NCBI GenBank assembly: GCA_013377095.1
Contig: JACAAY010000039.1
Location: forward strand, 1-44,160
Reading direction: 5' to 3'
DNA from: Desulfuromonadales bacterium
GTDB lineage: Bacteria; Desulfobacterota; Desulfuromonadia; Geobacterales; Pseudopelobacteraceae
Length of the DNA: 44,160 nt
Shown here: positions 34,120-43,809 of the stretch, piece by piece
Layout: each line of letters opens with the position of its first letter
Numbering within the stretch: the stretch's first letter is position 1
The notes under the pieces: generated by a model
Database searches by the model: none
What the model saw: the letters and a program-made list of their open reading frames with translations, nothing else
Told to the model about the DNA's origin: nothing
Made by a program: the position numbers and the translations under genes

Positions 34120-34332
34120 TTATTGACCGTTTCTCGGTTTGTTGAAAAATGAGCAAAGTAGCGCAATCAAACGATTAATTTGCTTCTTGAAGAACATAAG
34201 CCCGGTCACTATCCCCGCGAATATCGGAAACAAGATCTGGAAAACATATCCACCTGTGTTGGGATCAATATATGCGTGCGCAGGGCTTATGCCATACAAA
34301 AGGAACATTGACAAGAGTAGTAGGATTCTCAT
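34120..34332 (-). CDS. Small membrane protein with YIDPNTGGY motif
   Basis: A 70-residue protein with an N-terminal signal-like helix (MRILLLLSMFLLYGISPAHA), then YIDPNTGGYVFQ, then a second helix (about residues 33-47) and a basic tail (KKQINRL, NKPRNGQ). Short proteins with an AYIDPxTGSY-type motif recur in many bacteria close to alkaline-phosphatase-superfamily or glycan genes; here such a gene is next door. The function is unknown. AGG lies eight bases before the ATG. It has its own terminator. Confidence 0.75.
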   Translation of the reverse strand: MRILLLLSMFLLYGISPAHAYIDPNTGGYVFQILFPIFAGIVTGLMFFKKQINRLIALLCSFFNKPRNGQ

Positions 34333-34396
34333 TTCATTGCCTGATTAGTTTACCCGGGTTAGATAAGGAATAGATCATCTACACATGAACTACATA

Positions 34397-34433
34397 CTAG
34401 ATATGGCTAACAGAATTTGTTAGCCATATCTAG
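34397..34433. repeat. Perfect 16-bp inverted repeat
   Basis: CTAGATATGGCTAACA (34397-34412) and TGTTAGCCATATCTAG (34418-34433) surround a GAATT loop. It lies between the small YIDP gene and the VGIGT-repeat gene. In the minus direction the T-run precedes the stem rather than following it, so it is not a standard terminator. Confidence 0.75.
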
Positions 34434-34540
34434 AAAAAAGATCGAGAATAGTTTAAATATAGTTATGGTTTTGTAAAAAAATGTCAGGGAGCGTTCTCAA
34501 AGCTCAAGACCAACATCCAGGATAGCATAACGGTTTATGC

Positions 34541-35242
34541 TTAGTGAACGACACAAACAGGATCGGGGTCAGCGCCTGTTCTGTAAAATGCTCCCACAGT
34601 CAAGCCACCGGTAATGGCAGCCGCATTATTTGCAAATACAGGAAGACCAACAACTTGGAGTGGAGAGGTCGGGGTTATGGTCCCTATGCCGACATTGCCG
34701 GCTTGATCAATCGTTACCCTCGTTTGCGCGGCTCCTGAAGCACCGGCAGTTCTTAAGTACATAACAGTCGGAAAATGCACTACATTGGGAGTAACGCCTC
34801 TGTCAACGGACCAGTTGCCTGCCGCATTAAACTGGAACCCTCCACCGAACCTATTGGTTGTTGGGACCAGATCATCCATGGAGCCTACATTCATGTAACC
34901 CAGGCGGTCGCCGGAAACTGGGAACGCAGTTCCCTTATTGTGTGTCAGTAACACTCCAGCTCCGGCAAGTGCGGAATCCGTTGTCGTGGAGGAAGCCTTG
35001 ATTTGGGCGAAAGTTTGGCCGGACCCCACAACATGGAGAGCCGAAATCGGCGCCGCTGTTCCAATGCCTACAAAACCGTTATCAGGCGCTGAAATTCCTG
35101 TTCCATCATCGTTTACAACGAATTTGTTGGTTGTCCCGCCGGAATCCTTAACAATAAGCTTCTGTGCCGCCATAGCCCCAACGGGAGCGCATACCATAAC
35201 CATCGAAAGAACAACCGCTGTTTTCTTAAGCATCGTTTTCAT
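34541..35242 (-). CDS. Secreted protein with tail-fibre-like VGIGT repeats
   Basis: A 233-residue protein with a signal peptide (MKTMLKKTAVVLSMVMVCAPVGAMA). The mature part contains two copies of a beta-rich repeat: GFVGIGTAAPISALHVVG near residue 57 and GNVGIGTITPTSPLQVVG near residue 185. This repeat is common in phage tail fibres and large bacterial surface proteins. The end, TGADPDPVCVVH, is also a recurrent terminal sequence. The gene has a strong ribosome-binding site (AAGGAG). No other phage genes are present, so it is likely a surface protein rather than prophage. The function is unknown. Confidence 0.7.
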   Translation of the reverse strand: MKTMLKKTAVVLSMVMVCAPVGAMAAQKLIVKDSGGTTNKFVVNDDGTGISAPDNGFVGIGTAAPISALHVVGSGQTFAQIKASSTTTDSALAGAGVLLTHNKGTAFPVSGDRLGYMNVGSMDDLVPTTNRFGGGFQFNAAGNWSVDRGVTPNVVHFPTVMYLRTAGASGAAQTRVTIDQAGNVGIGTITPTSPLQVVGLPVFANNAAAITGGLTVGAFYRTGADPDPVCVVH

Positions 35243-35489
35243 TTTTTATTCTCCTTTCGTGTTTGTAAACCAGAGTGTGCAGGTAAAACAAAAATGTAGT
35301 CAGATCAACTTTATCACAATGCTTCTCAAGCATGGTGATGTAAATCACTTTGTTATCGATTATCCCACTGTAATTGGACATATGGAAATTGTCAACAGGC
35401 TGTTTGATATGAATCTGATTTGTAACCCAATATTAACATCAGATCCACCTTTAGAACGGGTAAAACATGGGTTTAGAGTCGATACCTGT

Positions 35490-35819
35490 TTATGCGTGAC
35501 TGGTGGCGATTCCCTCAATAAGCTGCCCAAGACACCTAATCTTCTCGCTGTCAAGATCGACGAACTGTAAACCAACCAGGGTAAACCCCTGATGAACGAC
35601 ACGCGTTGCAATATGAACAGCAGGTTTTTCCGGGTTTTTATAAATGGTCAGGGTACATGCATCTCCCATCTGAATTGGTTCGCAGGTTGAGTCTTTGAGT
35701 CGAATCAATGAGCCGTACATGGAGATGTTTTCAAGCCGGCAGGGGCAGTGCATGCCTCTGTGCTGCAGTGAACCACGTGTGTTGCAACTGTGGCGAATGG
35801 ATCGCCTCGTGCTCTTCAT
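35490..35819 (-). CDS. PilZ domain protein
   Basis: A 109-residue, single-domain PilZ protein. The c-di-GMP-binding signature is visible: an RxxxR motif at the start (RRSIR, residues 5-9) and NxSxxG as ENISMYGS. The remainder is a short beta-barrel (IATRVVHQGFTLVGLQFVDLD). It probably acts as a c-di-GMP receptor controlling motility, adhesion or polysaccharide export. It lies between secA and the VGIGT-repeat surface protein. The ribosome-binding site is weak. No diguanylate cyclase gene is present nearby. Confidence 0.8.
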   Translation of the reverse strand: MKSTRRSIRHSCNTRGSLQHRGMHCPCRLENISMYGSLIRLKDSTCEPIQMGDACTLTIYKNPEKPAVHIATRVVHQGFTLVGLQFVDLDSEKIRCLGQLIEGIATSHA

Positions 35820-36025
35820 GGTCTCTGTCTTCTGGTGACATCTTTATGTAGCATGGACCACCGGGCAGTTCGTTGTATAGTGCAGTCTCTTGCGGAAATA
35901 CTATAACAATGTGCATCAATTTTACCAGAACAAATATTGCACAAACATAAATAAATTCCAAGCTGAATATGTGTCTCATCCGTCTGCACATATTTGCTCG
36001 GAGTGAACTGGAGATGGTGTAGAAC

Positions 36026-36079
36026 GAAAAAAGCCTCCTTTCTGATTGACAACATACCTGTCTTGAAAAAGGAGGCTTG
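36026..36079 (-). terminator. Rho-independent terminator after secA
   Basis: AAGCCTCCTTT (36031-36041) pairs with AAAGGAGGCTT, and on the minus strand the stem ends in TTTTTTCG. It closes the secA transcript. Confidence 0.9.
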
Positions 36080-36101
36080 GGGGACCAAGGCTGTCAGTCA
36101 A

Positions 36102-38792
<2,691 letters not shown>

Positions 38793-39190
38793 TATGTCTA
38801 CTCCTGCTGATCGTGTAATTGAAAATAGCTTATAAAACTAGCATAACTTGATAGTGTACTCAACAGAAAAGGCCGACCGGCGTCAACCGTCCCCGGCGTT
38901 CCGGGTCGTGGATTCAGCTGTTTAAGGGCTAGAGACCTGTGGTTGTCGGCAGTGGTGACCTGGCCGGTACACACATTCTACCGGACCGTAACAGGTGCGA
39001 ACACGGTGAGGTATGGCGCGTCACGTATGATTTATGCATACAAACGTTCAAAAACCTGATAGTTTGTAACAAATAGTATGACAGAACGAGTGACCCTCAA
39101 TAAGCGGCAGAGTAGTAATGTTTAACGACAGTATCGCAAGCCCCAACTCAGGTCGGGGCTTTTTGCGTTACACAACCAAGAAGGAGTACC
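38793..39190. other. 398-bp intergenic region with several hairpins, no gene seen
   Basis: Between divergent secA and the helicase gene there is no convincing reading frame. It contains a GC-rich hairpin CCCGG/CCGGG (38892-38905), a composite hairpin whose inner stem is CCGGTA/TACCGG (38964-38984) with outer ACCTG/CAGGT pairs (38958-38996), and an alternative ACCTGT (38935) to ACAGGT (38991) pairing. A terminator follows at 39138. A structured leader or small RNA is possible. No known riboswitch or 6S-type consensus was recognised. Confidence 0.45.
39138..39165 (+). terminator. Terminator just upstream of the helicase gene
   Basis: AAGCCCC and GGGGCTT with a short loop, followed by TTTTGCG. 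It lies 26 bp before the helicase start and 14 bp before its ribosome-binding site, so it would end a leader transcript or act as an attenuator. Confidence 0.75.
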
Positions 39191-40534
39191 ATGGATTTTC
39201 AGGAATTTGATTTTCATCCCAGCGTAACCGCCGGAGCAATGGCAGCGGGATACACGACACCTACACCGATACAGGAACAGTCCATACCGTCGGTCATGGC
39301 CGGCTGCGATGTCATGGGTTTGGCCCAGACCGGTACCGGTAAAACGGCGGCTTTTGTACTACCGATCCTGCATCGCTTGATACAGGGAGAACGGGGCCGT
39401 GTTCGTGCCCTGGTCGTTGCGCCCACCCGTGAGCTGGCCGAACAGATCAACGAGGCCATCACCCTGCTGGGGCGTCAGACCCGTATTAAAAGTATGACTG
39501 TCTACGGTGGCGTATCCGTCAATCCGCAGATCGAAAAACTCAAAAGAGGTGTCGAGATTATTGTGGCTTGTCCCGGGCGGCTGCTTGACCATTTGGGTCA
39601 GGGTACCATCGACCTGGCTGGGGTTGAGGTGCTGGTGCTCGATGAAGCTGACCAGATGTTCGACATGGGTTTTCTGCCCGATATCCGCAAGATTCTCAAA
39701 CATCTCCCCAGTCAGCGCCAGACGCTGCTTTTTTCGGCCACCATGCCCGATGATATCCGCAGGCTCGCCAGCGACATCCTTCATCAGCCGGTTACGGTTC
39801 AGGCTGGTAGTACCGCACCGCCGGTTACGGTCACCCATGCCCTCTATCCGGTCAGCCAGCACCTCAAAACGCCGCTTCTGCTGGAACTGTTGCGTCACAG
39901 CGATACCGAGTCGGTGCTGGTTTTTACCCGCACCAAACACCGGGCCAAACGCCTTGGTGAACAGTTGGAAAAAGCCGGCTACAAAGCCGCCTCGCTGCAG
40001 GGTAATCTCTCCCAGAACCGCCGGCAGGCCGCCCTGGACGGATTTCGTGACGGAACTTTTCAGATCCTGGTTGCCACGGACATTGCTGCCCGCGGCATCG
40101 ATGTTTCCCAGATATCCCATGTGGTCAACTACGATATTCCCGACACCGCCGAGGCATATATCCATCGTATCGGCCGTACCGGGCGTGCCGCCCGTAGCGG
40201 TGATGCCTTTACCCTGGTGACCAGCGATGATGCGATCATGGTGCGCACCATAGAGAAAAAGCTTAATTCAGCATTGGTACGCCACACCGTGGGGGGCTTT
40301 GACTACAGCATTCCCGCGCCCAGCAAGGACAGCGAGTTTGCCCGGCCACCGCAGCCACCCCGGGGTCGTGGGAAGCAGCCAGCCGGAAAAACTCCCCAGC
40401 AGGGGAGCGGAGTTGCTTCTGGCACGCCCAAAGGCGCCGCCTCACCCAGGAATAAACCGCAGACACAGAAACCGGCACAGACCGGCTCAGCGCCCACTGC
40501 CCGTCATCCGCAGCGTTCGCAGCGGGCGCATTAA
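39191..40534 (+). CDS. rhlE: DEAD-box ATP-dependent RNA helicase (RhlE-like)
   Basis: A 447-residue helicase. The Q motif region is followed by motif I AQTGTGKTAAF, Ia PTRELAEQI, II DEAD, III SAT, and in the second domain ATDIAARGID and HRIGRTGRAARSG. The C-terminal ~70 residues are basic, Pro/Gln-rich and low-complexity (RPPQPPRGRGKQPAGK), typical of RhlE-type RNA-binding tails. AAGGAG lies seven bases before the ATG. A terminator immediately upstream suggests controlled leader transcription, as often found in cold-responsive helicases. A cold-shock protein gene follows two genes later. Confidence 0.93.
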   Translation: MDFQEFDFHPSVTAGAMAAGYTTPTPIQEQSIPSVMAGCDVMGLAQTGTGKTAAFVLPILHRLIQGERGRVRALVVAPTRELAEQINEAITLLGRQTRIKSMTVYGGVSVNPQIEKLKRGVEIIVACPGRLLDHLGQGTIDLAGVEVLVLDEADQMFDMGFLPDIRKILKHLPSQRQTLLFSATMPDDIRRLASDILHQPVTVQAGSTAPPVTVTHALYPVSQHLKTPLLLELLRHSDTESVLVFTRTKHRAKRLGEQLEKAGYKAASLQGNLSQNRRQAALDGFRDGTFQILVATDIAARGIDVSQISHVVNYDIPDTAEAYIHRIGRTGRAARSGDAFTLVTSDDAIMVRTIEKKLNSALVRHTVGGFDYSIPAPSKDSEFARPPQPPRGRGKQPAGKTPQQGSGVASGTPKGAASPRNKPQTQKPAQTGSAPTARHPQRSQRAH

Positions 40535-40585
40535 CCGAAAAACCCCCGGAAAATATACGGACAATGACAGCATCAGGGAAACGTC

Positions 40586-42232
40586 ATGGATAGACAGATC
40601 TTTGTTATCGGACACCGTAATCCGGACACGGATTCGATCGCATCGGCCATAGCCTATGCAGCTTTGAAGCGCTCACACGGCAATGACAAGGTAATTGCCG
40701 CCACTGCCGGTGAGCCCAATCCCCAGACCCGTTACATCCTCGGACGGCTCGGTCTGGAGTCGCCCCTGTTCCTGGCTGACGTGTACCCCAAGGTCAGGGA
40801 TATTATTTCCCGCCGGCCGGTCACTGCCAGGGCAAGCATGCCGCTCAAGGACGTTCTGCAGCTTTTTCACCAGCATGCCATCAGGGTTCTGCCGGTTGTG
40901 GATGAAAACAACAGGCCGGTCGGCATGGTTTCGTTGCTCAAGCTTTCGGAAAAATACCTTGTAGCCGGCACCGGCCGCAGACGTGGCGTGGATACCTCGC
41001 TCCGTTCTCTCTGCGATTGCCTGGAGGGGGAGTTTCTGTCAGGCCGGCCGAACGATGGGATCGAGCACCTGCATCTTTTTATCGGTGCCATGGTGGAGGA
41101 GTCGTTTTCTGAACAGCTGGCCGGGTATGAACTATCCTCGCTGATGATCATGACCGGCAACCGCCGCTCCATACAGCAGGCAGCTATTGACCTGGGGGTG
41201 CGGCTGCTGGTGGTGACCGGGGGCTACTCAGTCGATGGTGATCTGCTGGCCGCGGCCAAACACAAGGGCGTTGCCGTTATCTCAACACCGCACGACACCT
41301 CCAGTTCTGCCTGGCTGGCCCGTCTTTCCACACCCCTCTCCTGTTTTGTCGAGCCGCGCTTCGAAAATATCCAGGTGAGTGAATCCCTTGACCATCTGCG
41401 CCTCAAGCTGCTCCACAGCGGTGAGCCGGCGGTGATCGTGACCGAGGATGACGGCAGTATTGCCGGTGTTGCCACCAAATCTTCACTGCTGACTCCCATA
41501 CCCTATGCCCTGATCCTGGTGGATCACAACGAGCTGTCCCAGGCCGTGCCGGGGGCCGAATCAGTGGAGATTCTGGAGGTCATAGACCACCATAAACTGG
41601 GAAATCCCCCCACCAACCTGCCGATTACCTTTATTGCGTCGCCGGTGGGCAGCACCTGCACGGTCGTGGCCGGTCTGTATCGCCAACAGGGGCTGCAGCC
41701 GGAATCAGCCATCGCCGCGCTGCTTCTGGCGGGCGTTCTCTCGGATACCGTCATCCTCAAGTCACCCACAACCACCCCACGCGACCGCGAAATAACGGTA
41801 TGGCTCGAAGCCGTGTCCGGTCTCGATGCCGTCACCTTCGGCCGGGAAATCTTCTCGGCCTGCAGCGGTTTTTCCGCCCATGAATCATTGGAAAGGGCCA
41901 TTCGGTCTGACTTCAAACATTTCAGCGCCGTGGAAACCTCCTTTGGCATCGGTCAGGTGGAGGTGGTCGGATTCGATGAGTTTCACCAGCTGAAGAACCT
42001 GCTCAGGTTGGAGCTGCAGCGTATCCGGGAACAGGACCGGCTGCACCTGGCTGGTCTGATGGTAACGGATATCATCAGCGAGACGACTCTCCTTCTGACG
42101 GAGGGAAAAAACGAGCTGGCGCATGTCATGGGCTATCCCCAGTTGGAACCGCAACTGTACGAACTGAAGGGGGTCATGTCGCGCAAAAAACAGGTGGTGC
42201 CGCACCTATTGCAGGTGCTGGCACGGCTGTAA
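40586..42232 (+). CDS. ppaC: Manganese-dependent inorganic pyrophosphatase with CBS-DRTGG insert
   Basis: A 548-residue family II (DHH) pyrophosphatase. The DHH domain begins GHRNPDTDSIASAIAYA and resumes with EVIDHHKLGN and LLAGVLSDTVILKSPT; the DHHA2 domain forms the last ~110 residues. Between them lie two CBS regions (about 70-125 and 255-305) split by a DRTGG-like domain. CBS-PPases are regulated by adenine nucleotides (AMP/ADP inhibit, ATP or Ap4A activates). The gene follows rhlE by 51 bp and may be cotranscribed. Confidence 0.92.
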   Translation: MDRQIFVIGHRNPDTDSIASAIAYAALKRSHGNDKVIAATAGEPNPQTRYILGRLGLESPLFLADVYPKVRDIISRRPVTARASMPLKDVLQLFHQHAIRVLPVVDENNRPVGMVSLLKLSEKYLVAGTGRRRGVDTSLRSLCDCLEGEFLSGRPNDGIEHLHLFIGAMVEESFSEQLAGYELSSLMIMTGNRRSIQQAAIDLGVRLLVVTGGYSVDGDLLAAAKHKGVAVISTPHDTSSSAWLARLSTPLSCFVEPRFENIQVSESLDHLRLKLLHSGEPAVIVTEDDGSIAGVATKSSLLTPIPYALILVDHNELSQAVPGAESVEILEVIDHHKLGNPPTNLPITFIASPVGSTCTVVAGLYRQQGLQPESAIAALLLAGVLSDTVILKSPTTTPRDREITVWLEAVSGLDAVTFGREIFSACSGFSAHESLERAIRSDFKHFSAVETSFGIGQVEVVGFDEFHQLKNLLRLELQRIREQDRLHLAGLMVTDIISETTLLLTEGKNELAHVMGYPQLEPQLYELKGVMSRKKQVVPHLLQVLARL

Positions 42233-42242
42233 GAGATAATTT

Positions 42243-42269
42243 TCCCACTTTTTTTTGCGGGTTTTTTTC
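42243..42269 (+). terminator. Weak terminator after ppaC
   Basis: CCCAC and GCGGG (one mismatch) flank eight Ts and are followed by TTTTTTT. Short stem, strong T-run. Confidence 0.35.
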
Positions 42270-42411
42270 TGGTGGGGTTGCATTGCCGTCAAGCTGAGGT
42301 AATCTAGGTGGCAGCTTCCGCCGGTAGCAGGAGACGATGCGGACAGGAGTCATGGAGGGCGGCGCTCAGGCCGTTCAGGTGCAGGACAGACAACAAAGGA
42401 GAGAAAAGGAA

Positions 42412-42615
42412 ATGGCAACAGGAACAGTCAAGTGGTTTAACGAGAGCAAGGGGTTTGGGTTTATCGAGCAGGATGACGGTAGTGGGGATGTGTTTGTCCA
42501 TTTTTCAGCTATCGGCGGCAGTGGATTCAAAACGCTGGCCGAAGGAGACAAGGTCACATTCAATGTCGTCAAGGGGCCCAAGGGGCTTCAGGCGGAAGAT
42601 GTCCAGAAGAAGTAG
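42412..42615 (+). CDS. Cold-shock protein (CspA family)
   Basis: A 67-residue single OB-fold protein. RNP1 is KGFGFIEQ and RNP2 is VFVHFSAI, with [14 protein letters not shown] at the start. These bind single-stranded RNA and DNA as chaperones. The frame runs open upstream to an ATG at 42337, but AGGAGAGAAAAGGAA before ATG 42412 and the family start decide for the short form. The ~180 bp before it may be a regulated leader. It has a strong terminator downstream. Confidence 0.96.
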   Translation: MATGTVKWFNESKGFGFIEQDDGSGDVFVHFSAIGGSGFKTLAEGDKVTFNVVKGPKGLQAEDVQKK

Positions 42616-42638
42616 ACTGGATTGAGAAGTAGAAACAG

Positions 42639-42668
42639 AAAAGCCTGCATGTAGCAGGCTTTTTTTTG
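42639..42668 (+). terminator. Rho-independent terminator after the cold-shock gene
   Basis: AAGCCTGC and GCAGGCTT around ATGTA, followed by eight or more Ts. Confidence 0.93.
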
Positions 42669-42695
42669 TGTCTGTCAAGCTGATCAGGGTCGGAT

Positions 42696-43586
42696 TCAGA
42701 CCCCTTTGGCTTTCATCAGGAAGTGGCCAACCCAGTTCCGGGAAAACTGGTAGGCGGTCCGGCCGCAGCGCTTGCTTTTTTCCTGTGACCAGCGGATCGC
42801 TTCCTGCTCCAGATCCGTGGTCCAGGGGATCTCCATTCCGTTTTGGCGGGCCTCACGTGCGATACAGAGTCTGACGGCGTCGATGTAGCGCTCCTGGGAA
42901 AAGGCATAGAAGGCGACCCAGATGCCGAAGCGGTCGGAAAGAGAGACCTTTTCCTCCATGGCTTCGCTCTGCTGGAGTTCTCCACGGACGAATTTCCCTC
43001 CCAGGTGGTCGGATTCGTATTCGGGCAGCAGGTGGCGCCTGTTGGAGGTGACGTAGATCAGAACGTTTTCCGGGGCTGAATAGACCGAACCATCCAGTGC
43101 GCTTTTGAGCATCTTGTAGCTCAGTTCACCCACTTCAAAGGTCAGGTCATCGCATAGCAGGATAAAACGGTAAGGCTGGTGCTCAACGGCGTTGAATATC
43201 TCAGATAGGTAGATCAGGTCTTCCTTCTCAACCTGGATAAATCTCAGACCCTGGGGGCCGAACTCGTTCAGCAGCGCTTTGCAGAGCGAGGACTTGCCCG
43301 AACCGCGCGATCCCCACAGCAGGGCGTTGTTGGCGGGCAGTCCGGCCAGAAACTGTTTTGTATTGTTAATCATGGTGGTTTTTTGCTCTTCAACACCGAG
43401 CAGCTCATCCAGGGTGGTAGTGTCCGTGAACTTGACCGCTTCCAGATAACCGGAGAAGGAATGCCGACGCCAGTTGGCGGCATGGGATTTTGACCAGTCG
43501 ATGGGGGGGATGGCCCGTGGCAGCAACATTTCAACAGAACTGAGTACGCGTTCAATCTGGGCAATGATTTCAGGCTTCAAAGTCAT
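42696..43586 (-). CDS. DUF815-family AAA ATPase
   Basis: A 296-residue P-loop ATPase of the DUF815 family. Walker A is GSRGSGKSSL (about residue 93), Walker B is FILLCDDLTF, and sensor-1 lies in LIYVTSNRRHLLPE; SLSDRFGIWVAFYAF is a typical family segment. The N-terminal ~60 residues are a separate helical region. The family has no established function. It is convergent with the cold-shock gene and has a promoter with a palindromic operator candidate. Spacing to the upstream ferritin-like gene (same strand) is 223 bp. Confidence 0.85.
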   Translation of the reverse strand: MTLKPEIIAQIERVLSSVEMLLPRAIPPIDWSKSHAANWRRHSFSGYLEAVKFTDTTTLDELLGVEEQKTTMINNTKQFLAGLPANNALLWGSRGSGKSSLCKALLNEFGPQGLRFIQVEKEDLIYLSEIFNAVEHQPYRFILLCDDLTFEVGELSYKMLKSALDGSVYSAPENVLIYVTSNRRHLLPEYESDHLGGKFVRGELQQSEAMEEKVSLSDRFGIWVAFYAFSQERYIDAVRLCIAREARQNGMEIPWTTDLEQEAIRWSQEKSKRCGRTAYQFSRNWVGHFLMKAKGV

Positions 43587-43627
43587 GGTGATCTTCTCTC
43601 TCTGGATGGTGATTTGACAGCTTACAC

Positions 43628-43669
43628 ATAAGACATTGTCTTATACTGTATTGTATACACGGCTGTCAA
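43628..43669 (-). promoter_or_regulatory. Promoter with perfect palindrome upstream of the DUF815 gene
   Basis: Reading the minus strand, TTGACA (43664-43669) and TATAAG (43640-43645) are 18 bp apart. A perfect inverted repeat, ATAAGACA-T-TGTCTTAT (43628-43644 plus-strand coordinates), covers the -10 element. A larger pair, TTTGACAGC (43613-43621) and GCTGTCAAA (43662-43670), brackets it. A repressor site is likely. Confidence 0.55.
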
Positions 43670-43737
43670 AGTAAAATTAGCGGGAATTTCCGGCCTTTCC
43701 ATTGAATTGATGCACCTCAAGGAGGGTGAAAATGAAC

Positions 43738-43765
43738 GGCCCCGCCGGCGTACGCCTGCGGGACC
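43738..43765 (-). terminator. GC-rich hairpin after the ferritin-like gene
   Basis: GGCCCCGC pairs with GCGGGACC apart from one mismatch, with inner GGCG/CGCC-type pairs. On the minus strand GTTCATTTTC follows, a weak T-rich tail. It could end the ferritin-like transcript. Confidence 0.4.
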
Positions 43766-43809
43766 GTATTTTGCGGCAAACCGTAAGGGTGAGGTACTTC
43801 CGGGCGGCG

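Noticed and set aside
34541-35242. Prophage remnant.
   Set aside because: Only a tail-fibre-like repeat protein is present, with a signal peptide that phage fibres do not have.
34938-35570. Plus-strand open frame of 210 codons across the VGIGT-repeat gene and the gap beyond it.
   Set aside because: It is antisense to a gene with a signal peptide and family repeats, shows no domain, and has no ribosome-binding site.
38858-39137. 6S RNA, SRP RNA, tmRNA or RNase P RNA.
   Set aside because: None of the conserved signature sequences I know for these RNAs could be found in the region.
42337-42411. N-terminal extension of the cold-shock protein.
   Set aside because: The frame is merely open; the family start and a strong ribosome-binding site are at 42412.
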